Positions 17,756 to 28,000 are shown, counted from the first letter of the stretch. The stretch: 64,000 nt of DNA from Vibrio sp. Isolate32 (GCF_022397955.1 NZ_JAKEUQ010000003.1:287643-351642), one strand, 5' to 3'. Translations and numbers: made by a program. Notes: generated by a model from the letters alone, not told the origin.

Positions 17756-17850
17756 TTAATACAAGTGACCGTCTTTCATTAATGCTAAAAAAGAAAACCC
17801 AACAGAGCTGTAGCTCTTTCTAGTTAAAACCATATAAGAAGTGAGTTAAC

Positions 17851-17899
17851 GAGTAAGTAAGTTAACTATATCAATAGGTTAACTTGCTTATTCTTTTTT
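17851..17899 (+). terminator. Terminator of the DASH-photolyase-SDR operon
   Basis: GAGTAAGTAAGTTAAC (17851-17866) pairs with GTTAACTTGCTTATTC (17878-17893) at 14 of 16 positions and is followed by six Ts. A shorter hairpin AGAGCT/AGCTCT lies at about 17804-17818. Confidence 0.75.
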
Positions 17900-17906
17900 A
17901 TATGTG

Positions 17907-19004
17907 TATACCCGCTCAGCTTGAAGATGCAGGTTTCAAAATTTGAAATTTATCCGTAATTCTGGATACCAGTGAGCCTGCAACGTTTGGCAGCGTCACA
18001 TTGAAAAATTCATTAATAGATGTTGTAAATTCAACCTTCGAGGAGAAGTAGATATTGTTCCTCGTATACTCATTCATCACTTTCCATAACCGCTCTATTG
18101 GATTTAAATTTGGACTGTAAGTCAGTAAGTAATGAAGCTCGATATTGAGTACTTTTGCCGCATTTCTTACCATTTCTGACTGATGATAGTCGGTACCATC
18201 AAGTATTAGGTGTACTTTTTGCTCCAACGGGTAATGCTCCTTCTTGAGCTTCCAGAAGAAGCGAACGATGCTCTCGCGGTTTATCGTGTCATACGAGTCT
18301 GTCACGGTTGCGCCAATATTTTGAAGTGGTAACGCACCGATAATATTAAGACCAGTTCGACTGCCTGTTGTCTAAATCACTTTGTCTTGGCCTTTTCGTA
18401 TCTAGCCATAACTAAGTTTTGTTGACTGCGTAGGATGAACGGCATCCATGAATAACACAGGGTCTTCGCTGTTTCTTAGCGTCTCGTTGTAATGTTCGAT
18501 AAAGGCTTGCTGCATCTCTGGATCAAACTTATGCGGCACACCTTTCGGCTTGTTATAGGAAAAGCCATGATGATGTAGCCACTTGTTCATTCCTGCCACG
18601 GTATAACGGATACCAAACTCAGCTTGTACATAAGCGACAATTTGGTGGGTGTAAAAATACGTTTTCTCTGCCAGATGCTCGATAAGTTGCATGGTTTGCC
18701 CAGCAGAAAGTCGGCTTTGGCTGCCACCATTTTCAGGCTTAAGTTTTTCAGAAAGAACATAATCACTGAGATGACGAGAAACGGTCGATTCGTGAATACG
18801 AAGAGCTTGAGAAATCATCACCTGACTCCAACCTTCAGACGCAAGTAAAACCGCTTTGATGCAGTCGCGCACTCGACCATCACGAGTTGAATCGTGTTTC
18901 TCTTCGAGTTGTTGTTTCTGTTGAGGAGTCAATATTATTTTCATGGTGTGTAGCATGATCCTGATTTTCTGTAAAATCAAGCATCTTCAATGATCACGGG
19001 TATA
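17907..19004 (-). mobile_element. IS630-family element, copy 1 (inactive)
   Basis: Ends are inverted repeats: TATACCCG then TTGAAGATGC at 17907-17930 and the matching end at 18981-19004, 18 of 24 bases alike. TA dinucleotides flank both ends as expected for IS630 insertion. The element is about 1.1 kb and carries one transposase gene, interrupted by two stop codons. A second, older-looking relative lies at 21.5-22.4 kb. Confidence 0.85.
17916..18944 (-). pseudogene. IS630-family transposase, two nonsense mutations
   Basis: The N-terminal part (MKIILTPQQKQQLEEKHDST onward) has the helix-turn-helix, and the C-terminal part (HLILDGTDYHQSEMV, LNPIERLWKVMNEYTRN) has the DDE core. The frame is unbroken except for two TAG codons, at 18402-18404 (TGG in the sister copy) and 18372-18374 (GAA in the sister copy). 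No frameshift is needed to join the halves, so inactivation is by point mutation. Confidence 0.85.
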
Positions 19005-19216
19005 TATACCCTTGTTTCAAGAATATCGTCGTGTTCTTACGCTTGTGAAAGAGGTGTATTTCATTTTTTTGTACTTGAGTCTGTCACCGCAATACCTCCA
19101 GAGAAAGATCTTTTCGTTTACGGTGTTCTAACCATAGCTCGATACGAAACTTCATTTCACCTATCAGTTTTACAGCTTAAAAATTATAGCTCAAGCATTT
19201 AGCTACAATGCTTGAG
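19005..19216. other. Spacer between IS630 and IS5, with a hairpin
   Basis: About 210 bases with no supported gene; a 70-codon plus-strand frame here has no domain and no ribosome site. At its end a perfect 10-bp inverted repeat, CTCAAGCATT (19190-19199) and AATGCTTGAG (19207-19216), adjoins the left end of the IS5 fragment and could be a terminator or part of the element's end. Confidence 0.4.
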
Positions 19217-19270
19217 GGCGTTGTTGATCAAATCAGCTTGAAGATCAACGACACCATATGTAGCTAGCCG

Positions 19271-20097
19271 TTAGCTTCTAACGGGCATACCTAGTCCTAT
19301 GACTTTGTTAATCGCTTTGACATTCGCCATGATTTCGCCCACTTGAGCGTTGTAACATCTCAAGCTCAATTTACCGCTTGTTAGTCCTTTATATCGGGAC
19401 ATAGCAGTCTCAGATATTGAACGATAGTTATAACCAGACTCTGTTTTCCATTCCGATATTGTTCCATCTCTCAGAGCCACTACCGCTTTGTTTCTGGGAT
19501 GACCGTCTTCCCAAAGAGCTGCATTCTTTCGAGGCGGTATTAACGGAGTACAGCCTTTATTTTTCAGAGTCTCGTAGCAATTTTTTGTGTCATATGCTCC
19601 ATCGGCGGATACGGCAGCGACCTTTCTACGTAGTGGGTTGAGTAACGTCGGTAACACTTCACTATCGCCTACATTTACAAGACTGACTTCCGCACTAATC
19701 GCTTCGTGAGTATCCACATCTACAGCTAAGTGCAGTTTACGCCATGTCCTACGTTTTTCTGCACCATGCTTTTTCACTTTCCACTCACCCTCACCAAAGA
19801 CTTTGAGGCCAGTAGAATCAATGGCTATATGGCGAATAGCCCCTCTCGATTTATTGCGATATTTGACCTGAACTGTCTTCGAGCGTTTACTGATACAGGT
19901 GTAGTCAGGGGACGTTAGTGGAACATCTAATAGCTCAAAGATAGAGTCGATAAAGCCTTCAAGAGCACGTAAAGGGAGAGAGAAGATGCCCTTAATCATC
20001 AAGGCGGTTTCAATCGCTGTATCAGAGTACTGAAAGCCTCTCCCACGCTTACCATGATGGGTTTTGCATCGCCATGCATCTACGGCTGAACTGTTTA
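19271..20097 (-). pseudogene. IS5-family transposase fragment A (C-terminal three quarters)
   Basis: The frame continues from AVDAWRCKTHHGKRGRGFQYSD through the DDE core (AIDSTGLKVFGEGEWKVKKHG, SADGAYDTKNCY, RSISETAMSRYKGLTSGKL) to the proper C-terminus. A longer ORF reaches 20326, but its first ~79 residues come from reading fragment B out of frame, so they are not transposase. The normal N-terminal ~30 residues are missing. The element's left terminal repeat seems present near 19217 (GGCGTTGTTGATCAAATC). Confidence 0.8.
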
Positions 20098-20688
20098 ACT
20101 CGATACATCGCGGTTTCTGAGAGTGAACGTTTGTGGTATCCATACCGCTTTTTCCAATACTTATTTGAGCCGTATAACTTCTGACAACCCACGGCGAGGT
20201 TTCTAGGGTGACCCCGGTCCCAGAAGGCTGCCCCTTCTCTTGGAGGAATAAGCGCAATGGTTCCCTTAATCTTAATAGCAGCGTGACACGCTCTCGTGTC
20301 ATAAGCCCCATCACCAGATACCTCAAGGATACTTCGACGTGTTTGTTTCAGTAAGTTAGGGAGAACTTCCCCATCCGTAACCGTCGATAAACTTAGCTCG
20401 GCTGCAATAATTTCATGAGTGCTTGTATCGATGGCAATATGCAGCTTTCGCCAGACTCTACGCTTGCCATCTGTCCCGTGTTTTTTGACTTTCCATTCTC
20501 CTTCGCCATAAACTTTAAGGCTTGTCGCATCAATGGCTAAGTGCTGTATCACTCCTCTCGTTTTAGTCTTATGAGACCTCAACTTGCTTGGCTCTACGGC
20601 TGATACAAGTGTAATGCGGACAACTTAACGGTACATGGGCTAACCTAAATATCGAGTCGATAAATCCTTGCAGCGCTCTCAGCGGCAT
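20098..20688 (-). pseudogene. IS5-family transposase fragment B (internal piece, frameshifted)
   Basis: This second, related transposase piece runs from MPLRALQGFIDSIFRL to RSLSETAMYRVKQ, where it stops against fragment A. Comparison with fragment A shows one lost base near 20575: the frame SRRAKQVEVS runs into TAA, while HKTKTRGVIQHLAIDATSL continues in the next frame. Both ends are truncated. The junction near 20098 looks like recombination or insertion between two IS5 relatives rather than one element. Confidence 0.75.
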
Positions 20689-20874
20689 AGAATTTTGTAA
20701 CGAGGTTTAGGCATAGAACTACGATAAGGAGTGAACGTAGCTGATCAGATCGTAGGTTCTGGATTTAGTTCCATTGAATTACGCATCAAAGCTTCTAAAA
20801 CCTGTCACATAATCCGTTATTTATTCAACGTAATGCAAATCTAATGGCATTGAGCTTTCGTTACGGAATTTTCT

Positions 20875-20895
20875 GGGGTTCCGGCGCAGAACCCC
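20875..20895. repeat. Perfect 7-bp G+C hairpin after the NTF2-like gene
   Basis: GGGGTTC (20875-20881) and GAACCCC (20889-20895) flank a 7-base loop just downstream of the stop of the leftward NTF2-like gene. It may terminate that gene, although the following T-run is poor. The 185 bases further left show no gene. Confidence 0.45.
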
Positions 20896-20905
20896 TGGAT
20901 ATGAG

Positions 20906-21319
20906 TTATTGCTTAACTGATGTCGCTAAGTGCAACGCATTTTCACCTTCAACCTGGATGGTCACATCTTCATACAGTGAAATTTTATTATCGCGCATTT
21001 CTATATACCCAAATATTTTAAAGAGGGCTGAATTACCGTCATGGGACGTTACTCTGGATGTATGGTGGTCGAAGCCTCGGTCACCATCAAAAAAAACACG
21101 CTGTATGGAAACCTCAACATGACTGGTATGCTCTTTAATCCATTGTAATCGTTCGCAAATTTGTTGGTGGCCCGCAAGGCGCCTGTCATTAATTATTATG
21201 ACCGCATCGTCTGTAAAATAATCAGCCACTCTGGAAACGTCGTGTTTTGCCAAAACATACTGCATGGCGTCGTTGAAAAGTTGGATTTTTTGCTGTTGGG
21301 TTACTGCTTTTTTATTCAT
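20906..21319 (-). CDS. NTF2-like (SnoaL/DUF4440 fold) protein
   Basis: A 137-residue protein with the cone-shaped NTF2-like fold pattern: helix QLFNDAMQYVLAKHDVSRVADYFTDDAVIII, then strands such as RVFFDGDRGFDHHTSRVTS and KIFGYIEMRDNKISLYEDVT. Members bind small hydrophobic ligands or act as polyketide cyclase-like enzymes; none can be assigned here. The start at MNKKAVTQ is preceded by GGAGTGCTGGTC. It is the only apparently intact non-IS gene in the 17.9-25 kb IS cluster. Confidence 0.72.
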   Translation of the reverse strand: MNKKAVTQQQKIQLFNDAMQYVLAKHDVSRVADYFTDDAVIIINDRRLAGHQQICERLQWIKEHTSHVEVSIQRVFFDGDRGFDHHTSRVTSHDGNSALFKIFGYIEMRDNKISLYEDVTIQVEGENALHLATSVKQ

Positions 21320-21561
21320 GACCAGCACTCCTATAGTGAATATATGTACAGACCAAAAGTATATCTTAAACACGGAAAAAACCGTTTATGCGCTCTATTC
21401 CCGTAATGAACAGGTTAAGTTAAAGCTCAAGGTTATTTTTTTCATTTAAACCCCCAAAATAAAATACGAGCTCATTTTTCAATAACTGATTAAAAGTTTA
21501 AAGTATAAAAACTTAAAAATAAGTTTTCATTATTCCTATTATGGTAAATACACAAGTTTGC

Positions 21562-22413
21562 TATATCCGTTCAACTTGAAGGTGCAGGGTTCCAGTAACT
21601 GAAAATTATCCGTAATTCTGGATGTGAGTGAGCCTGCAACCTTTGGTAAAGTCACATTGAAAAACTCTTTAATCGCAGATGTGAATGCCACTTTTGAGGG
21701 GAAGTAAGTGTTATTCCTCACATGCTCATTCATCACTTTCCAAAGCCGCTCTATTGGATTTAAGTTTGGGCTGTATGGGGGAGTAATGAAGCTCGATATT
21801 CAGAACTTTTGCAGCATTTCTTACCATTTCTGACCGATGATAAGCAGCACCATCGAGGACGATATGAACAGTTTGTTCTAGCGGATCATGTGCTTTCTTG
21901 AGCTTCCAGAAGAAGCGAATGATGCTCTCGCTATCTATGGTGTCATACGTGTCAATGACCGTGGCGATGATATCATCAAGAGATAAAGCCCCGATAAGAT
22001 TCAAGCGCGAACGACTTCCCGTTGTTTCGATGAGTTTATCCTGACCTCTACGGATCCAACCATAACTAATTTTTGTTGATTGAGTCGGATGAACGGCATC
22101 TATGAAAAGCACTGGTGCATCTTTAGGCTTTAATATATTGTTGTAATACCCTATAAAGGCCAACTGCTCTTCTGGCTTTAACTTGTGCGGCACTCCTTTG
22201 GGTTTCTTGTATGAGAAACCCTGGTGATGTAACCACTTATTCATGCCTGCAACGGTGTAGCGAACATTAAACGCTGCCTCGACATAAATAACGATTTGCC
22301 GCGTGTGAAAATAGGTTTTCTTATTCAAGTGTTCGACGAGTTCCGTCGTCTGAGTCGCAGATAGTCGACTTTGGCTACCACCATTTTGGGGCTTTAACTT
22401 CTCAGAGTGAAGG
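21562..22413 (-). pseudogene. IS630-family element copy 2, truncated and frameshifted
   Basis: Left inverted repeat at 21562-21585 resembles copy 1. The transposase keeps residues equivalent to SEKLKPQNGGSQSRLSATQ through VMNEHVRNNTYFPSK. A two-base loss in a C-run near 21776-21780 shifts the frame, and an extra C near 21587 removes the normal stop. The 5' quarter is missing: at 22413 the coding sequence is cut by the ISAs1 end, which must have inserted into or recombined with this copy. Confidence 0.82.
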
Positions 22414-22440
22414 TCAGGGCGGGAGCATACTTTGATGGAT

Positions 22441-23679
22441 TTATAACCCAAAGAAAACTCTTGCCCTATAATCATCGTTCCAACCCGCTTTCTTCAGCTT
22501 CACTTTTTGACTCGGCGCACCACATTCGCATTGCTTGAGCATATTCATCACAAAACGTCTAAACAATGCAATGTTTTCAACGGCACCATCTAAAGTAATT
22601 CGAGAGCTATCTTCTTTGAAAACAACATCTAAAACATAATGTTGACTGCTCTCAATCCGCCATTCGCATTGCTTGAGCATATTCATCACAAAACGTCTAA
22701 ACAATGCAATGTTTTCAACGGCACCATCTAAAGTAATTCGAGAGCTATCTTCTTTGAAAACAACATCTAAAACATAATGTTGACTGCTCTCAATCCGCCA
22801 ATGCTGGCGAATATAATGGCCCAAAAGCTTGTGGTTCGGCGACAAAGAACTAATGTAGTAAGAGGTATCTACAGTGCCTTTTCCGTTGATCACTCGATGG
22901 CGTTCTACTGCTTTGATGCTTCTTATCGTCGCCCATTTCTTCGCTAATTCGTCGGGTAATTTAGCCTTTAGCTGAAACACGTATCGCTCTTCACTACGAC
23001 CATGTTGTTTCTCTTTGACCTCGGTGACTATTTTCTCTTTACCAGCATCAAAAACTGCTTTGAACTGCGCCACAACAGCCGCTCTAAGTTTAGGCTGATT
23101 ATTCTTAACCTGAACAACAACATGCGCTTGTTTTTCTTTGATTTTTTCTAGTGTTTCACGCTGACAATACAGTGCATCAACTGTAACAACACTACCCTTT
23201 ACATTTATAACATCAAGCATTTGCCGTACAACGTTGATCTCGCCATTCTTGTTCTCAGTCAGATTTTGACTCAGTACAAGACCACGTTCAGTACCGTAGG
23301 CAGTGACCAATTGTAACGCTGTTTTTTTGTCATTTCGGTATGAGCCACGAAGCACTTTTCCATCGAATGCGATAATCGGCTTGTTTTGACTCGTGCGTTG
23401 TTCGTTAATCCAGAGGGCTAATGCCTCTAGCAAAGATTCTGCAACAACTGAACGCAAAATACGGGCTATTGTATGTCCACGTGGAATGCCATGTTCGAAT
23501 GGTCTGTATTTCCTCAACCAATCTAGTTTATCTTTCCCAAACAATTCAATATCTTGCCACCCTTCGTACCCAGATGCGATGGCGCTAATCACAAGGAACA
23601 TAACGTCTATAAGGTCATGCTTCTGATTAATATCTGATCGAGTATCTCGGATGACTGATAGGTGTTCGATTAAGTTCAA
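22441..23679 (-). CDS. ISAs1-family transposase with an internal 46-residue duplication
   Basis: A 412-residue transposase of the ISAs1 (H-repeat) type: N-terminal helix domain (MNLIEHLSVIRDTRSDIN), AFDGKVLRGSY, VTVDALYCQRETLEKI, and WRIESSQHYVLDVVFKEDSSR, which carry the acidic residues of the catalytic core. The last segment is present twice in tandem (46 residues each), so the protein is about 46 residues longer than the family norm. The frame is open, but the duplicated catalytic segment probably spoils activity. Confidence 0.85.
   Translation of the reverse strand: MNLIEHLSVIRDTRSDINQKHDLIDVMFLVISAIASGYEGWQDIELFGKDKLDWLRKYRPFEHGIPRGHTIARILRSVVAESLLEALALWINEQRTSQNKPIIAFDGKVLRGSYRNDKKTALQLVTAYGTERGLVLSQNLTENKNGEINVVRQMLDVINVKGSVVTVDALYCQRETLEKIKEKQAHVVVQVKNNQPKLRAAVVAQFKAVFDAGKEKIVTEVKEKQHGRSEERYVFQLKAKLPDELAKKWATIRSIKAVERHRVINGKGTVDTSYYISSLSPNHKLLGHYIRQHWRIESSQHYVLDVVFKEDSSRITLDGAVENIALFRRFVMNMLKQCEWRIESSQHYVLDVVFKEDSSRITLDGAVENIALFRRFVMNMLKQCECGAPSQKVKLKKAGWNDDYRARVFFGL
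22523..22798. repeat. Exact 138-bp tandem duplication inside the ISAs1 transposase
   Basis: Units at 22523-22660 and 22661-22798 read identical, and the match extends two bases (CA) past the second unit. The 138-bp unit is 46 codons, so the frame is kept. It encodes WRIESSQHYVLDVVFKEDSS onward to NMLKQCE, including the segment with the third catalytic acidic residue. Confidence 0.92.
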
Positions 23680-23761
23680 AGCGAAAGGGGCTGTGTAATT
23701 ATGGATTTGGCGTTATTAGATCATATTTGTTAACAAAGTGCGATCCCGCCCTGCCCATCAC

Positions 23762-24053
23762 CCCAGCTTGGACTGAGTCACCAAAATCACCAGTTGTTAT
23801 ATAGGTCGTCGAAAATGATGCGGTGCTTGGGATATCTAAGCGAGGAAACAAAGAGCTTCGCGAGCTGTTTGTTCACGCTGCTAGAGCAATATTATGGCGA
23901 GATACCAGTGCAGAGAAATACTTTGGTGCATGGTTAATAGATTTAAAACGACGCAAACCCTTTAATGTCGCTGTAGTCGCCTTGGCAAACAAACTTGCAA
24001 GGATAGCTTGGTCGGTTATGACGACCCACAAAGTGTTTGAAATCAGAGTATAA
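23762..24053 (+). pseudogene. IS110-family transposase, C-terminal remnant
   Basis: The reading frame LGISKRGNKELRELFVHAARAIL ... RKPFNVAVVALANKLARIAW is the C-terminal signature of IS110/IS116/IS902 transposases (Transposase_20 domain). Only about 76 codons remain open; upstream sequence is degraded and stops abound. It begins a few bases after the right end of the ISAs1 element. The spacer to the IS3 end is about 90 bases and has no gene. Confidence 0.8.
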
Positions 24054-24139
24054 ATCAAGTTTGCATATGAAAATGAAAGATGACAAAACGGTTAGACCAC
24101 CAGATTGAAGACCTTATGCCCAAAACAGCAACGAGTATG

Positions 24140-24178
24140 CTTAATGAAGTGTCCAGCCAGACTGGACACTTCATTAAG
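24140..24178. repeat. Perfect 17-bp inverted repeat at the end of the IS3 remnant
   Basis: CTTAATGAAGTGTCCAG (24140-24156) is followed after 5 bases by its exact reverse complement (24162-24178). The right arm contains the TAA stop of the IS3 orfB. It may be the element's terminal repeat region folded back, or a terminator. Confidence 0.8.
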
Positions 24179-25043
24179 CGACATTTTGCTGTTCAAAGTT
24201 AACTGGGCTTAGATACCCAAGAGCACTGTGCCTTCTCGTCCAATTATAATCAACCTCTATGTACTCGAAGACCGTTTGGCGCATCTCATCTCTGGTCATT
24301 ATCGGTTCGCATTGAATCGCTTCCACTTTCATCGAATGGAAGAAGCTCTCAACACAAGCAGTGTCCCAGCAGTTTCCTTTCCTGCTCATACTTTGTTTTA
24401 GATTATAAGCAGTTATGAGGTCTCGATAATCTTTCGAGCAATACTGGCTACCACGGTCACTATGAACAATCACTTCCTCTGGGAAGCCTCGACGGAACAG
24501 ACCCATGATAATGCATCGCAGGCCGGTGTTGCCGTCACCCTCGTATCCATCGACCAACCGATTACTTGTCGTGAGTAAAGATCAATGATGACAGCCAAAT
24601 ACAGCCTGCCTTCGCTTATGGCAAGATACGTGATATCTCCCGCCCATTTCTGATTCGGGGCCGTTGCACTGAAGTCCTGAGCTAGCAAGTTCGGATCTAC
24701 AGGCATCTTATGCTTGCTGTCCGTTGTGCACTTAAACTTGCGTGCCGCTTTTGGCGTTAAATCCTGACGCTTCATTCTGGCTGCAATGGTTTTAACATTA
24801 TGGATATCACCGCTCTCAGCCAGCTCTTTCTGGATGCGCCTTGAACCATCTCGCCCCTTACTGTTATCAAAAGCATCTTTGACCTTTGCATCAAACTCTT
24901 GGCAAGTTGCTTCGCGTTGAATAGCCTTTTGGCGATGCTTAATCCAATAATAAAACCCACTTCGAGAAACCTTGAACACCTTAACCATGCGGACAACACT
25001 GAAGCAAAGAAGGTGTTCGAGCAACCGACCAATCTCGAAGAGG
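24174..25043 (-). pseudogene. IS3-family orfB (transposase), one-base deletion, orfA missing
   Basis: The frame from MVKVFKVSRSGFYYWIKHRQ through WAGDITYL, YLAVIIDLYSRQVIGWSMD is the rve integrase core. It is broken near 24505 where one A is lost in TCA-ATG (GCATTATCATGGGTC), after which HSDRGSQYCSKDYRDL, RKGNCWDTACVESFF and YNWTRRHSALGYLSPVNF continue in another frame. The upstream orfA and left part are absent: coding sequence abuts the sbcC stop. Programmed frameshifting is unlikely because it lies deep in orfB. Confidence 0.85.
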
Positions 25044-28000
25044 TTAAGCAACCACTTTGTACTGTTTTTCCATCTCACTGATGCCAAGGCCTGCGTGTTT
25101 CGTCACTTTCAATTGCATAGGCACACGCTCTTTCAAAGCTTCAACGTGGCTAATGACACCAATCATTTTGCCTGATGCATTCAAGTTATCGAGTGCGTTC
25201 AATGCCATGTCTAGCGTGTCACTATCAAGCGTGCCAAAGCCTTCATCCAAGAAAAGAGAATCAATACTTGTTTTGTAACTCACAAGATCAGACAACGCCA
25301 ATGCCAACGCCAAACTCACCAGGAAGCTTTCGCCACCAGATAGAGTTTTGGTATCGCGCATTACGTCGCCCTGCCAGGTGTCGAGTACCTGTAGCTCTAA
25401 GCCATCGTCGGCTTTGCGTTTTAATTCATAGCGACCATGCAAACGCTGTAATTGCTTGTTTGCCAGGTACACCAAGTTTTCCAGTGTTAGGCCTTGTGCA
25501 AACTTACGGAACTTATCGCCATTCTTAGAGCCAATCAGCGAGTTTAAGCTAGAGATATCATCGAACTCAACTTGTTGTTCAGAGATCTGCTTAAACAAAT
25601 CCTGCTGGTTACTTCGGTTCTGACGATCAGTTTCAAGGTTGGCAGAAATTGCGCCAATTTTGCTCGCATGGCTTTGCTGAGCTTCTTGGCAATCAGCTGT
25701 CGCCTGCTCCACTTGCTGTTGATCTTGTTCTTGCCATGTTTGCGCATTTTCGTGGTTTTGTAGCTCCACTTGCGCTGCTTTTGCCGTATTCAACCTTGCT
25801 TGTGCACTGACAACTGCTTCATCCAGAGACTTCTTAAGGTTTTGTAATTGAGTGCACACCTCCTCATCGAGCAGTGCCGCTTCAAAATCAACTTCCTCTT
25901 GAAATGGGCTCGCTTTCAAAGCTTCAACCCAAGCATTGGTCGCTTGCGTGTGGCTTGTTTGCTTCGTGGTTAATTCATCAGAAAAACCGGTATGTTTCGT
26001 TTGTTCGGTTCGATGTTCCAATTCACAGCGATTAAGTACCAACTGAGCCGCGTCAAACGCTGCAACTGCATCTGTTACCTTTTGCTTGATGCTTTGGCTT
26101 GCGACTTGAATGTCTTGCTCACCAAACAACTGTGCTCTTTCACCGCTAATACGAGCTAACTCGGCTGTTAGCAATTCGCTTTCTTTGCTTAGCGCATCCA
26201 GCTCTTTTTGCACACTGTTTAGTTTGTCATCCAGTGTTTTTTGCTCAGCACATTGGGTAATCAAACGCTTTTCTAGCTCAGCCTGTTGCTGTTTGGTTTG
26301 CAGCCATGTGTTTGAGGCTTGCAGTTTTTCAGCAAACCAAGCATCAATGTGCTCAAGCTCAGGAGCTTCGACAGAGGTTTCAACAATACTCTCTTTGAGT
26401 GAGTGCCATTGTTGCTCTTTGGCTTGCGCGGTTTGACCTGCTTGTTCATTCGCAGCTTGGTTTTGCTTATTGAGGTCGTTGAGACGCTCCTCCGCTAACA
26501 CAAGATTAGCTTGCGCTTTATTAGCCATAACGCTAGCTGATAAACGTTGTTTCTCGGCCTCGGCATAGCTGTTTTTTGCATCCACTAAGACTTTCAGCTG
26601 GTTCTGGGTTTGATTTAAATGAAGCTCGCATTGCTCAACAAAAGTCGTCACTGCAAGTTCACTCCCCAAGTCAGCCACAGAAAGCGATGTTAACTCCAGG
26701 GTCACAGCTGGAAAGTCAGACAAACTCTGTTGAAGCTTACCTATTACAGATTGCCAATTAAGTTGAGCTTGCTGGATATCCGCTTGTGCACGTTGAATAT
26801 CATCACTTAGTGCTGTGATCATAGGAGCAAGAGAATCCAACTGTTGACGATGCTCTTGACCATCTTTCTTAATGACCGCTAACTCATGTTTTTCTCGCTC
26901 TTGCTGAGCAATCAAGTTCGCAATATCTTGCGACTGCTCAACCGTATGTTCAGTAGAACCACACAGCGGACATTCAGAACCAGACTCTAACTTCGCACGG
27001 TACTTAGCTAGCTCTCCCTCTTGCGCGATTAACAAGGTTAAGCGCTCAAGTGATGTCTCTTTCTCTTTATATCGTTCAACCAGTACTTCACGCTCTTTCG
27101 ATAGTTTGTCAGCCTTCTGAACGTTAGTTTGATTGGCTTGTGTCTTAACAGCGAGCTGTTGCTGTGCGTTTAAAAAGCCACGATTGATTTCAAACAACGA
27201 GTGGGTGTTGCGATTCCAAAGCTCCAACAACTCTTTTTGGGAAAGTAATGCTGTTTCACTGGTTTTAGCGTGTAGAGCTTCCCATTGCTGCTTGGTAGAG
27301 TTTTCGGCCAGCACCAATTCAGCTAGAGCTTGATCTTGCGATGCTTTGGTTTGCTGTGCGTTTTTAATCACAGATTGTTGAGCTTCTAGCGCCGTATAGA
27401 TTTGCTTCGCTAAGTTAAGTTGTTGTGAATGCTGAGATTCTAACGTACGCACTTGCTCAACTTTGGCTTGCCACTGACCTAGGTGCTTTTCGAGGTGTTG
27501 GTCCGACTGATGCGCCTCTAGATAGTCAGCGCTCAGCTTTTCTTGCTGTTTCAACTCGTCAATCTGTTGCACCAACATAAGCTGTTGATTACGTTGCTGT
27601 GCGTGTTGTTCATTCAACGTATTCACGGCGTTAACCGCAGAGGCTTTCTTGTCTTTAAGTACCGATATTTGGTTGTCCAATGGGCGGACTTGCTCAATGA
27701 TCTTTTCTTGATCCTGTTGCTCGACTTTCACTTTTTCAACCGCTTCGCTACTTTGAGTCAGCTTAGTGTGGGCGTCTAACTTCTCGGCCTCGCGCACTGT
27801 GAGCAACTTAGTACTGTTATCTAGGTTAACTTGCGTAAGATTGAGCTCATGTTCACAGCGTTTTAGGTCTTTGTGCAGCGGTCGCAATTTCTCAGCCGGC
27901 TCGCTATTTGCCAAACGCGTCAAGGATGGTTGGTTTTGCTCTAAATCGCTTTGCGCTGTTTTTAGGTCTTGTTCACTGGTCGCAACAGTATGCTGCGCTT

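Larger units (their letters stand above)
22414..23753 (-). mobile_element. ISAs1-family element
   Basis: The ends are inverted repeats: CAGGGCGGGAGCATACTTTG at the left and, read from the right, CAGGGCGGGATCGCACTTTG. The ~1.34 kb between them hold a single transposase ORF. The left end lies inside IS630 copy 2, and an IS110 tail begins a few bases beyond the right end. No clear target-site duplication can be seen because the flanks differ. Confidence 0.82.

Noticed and set aside
18990..19202. 70-codon plus-strand ORF between IS630 and IS5
   Set aside because: No ribosome site and no recognisable domain; it starts inside the IS630 end. Likely chance.
20098..20326. N-terminal extension of the IS5 transposase
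   Set aside because: These codons read fragment B of another IS5 copy out of frame and show no transposase sequence.
24400..24600. Programmed -1 frameshift in IS3
   Set aside because: Programmed shifts occur between orfA and orfB; this shift lies inside orfB's catalytic core and is best explained by one lost base.
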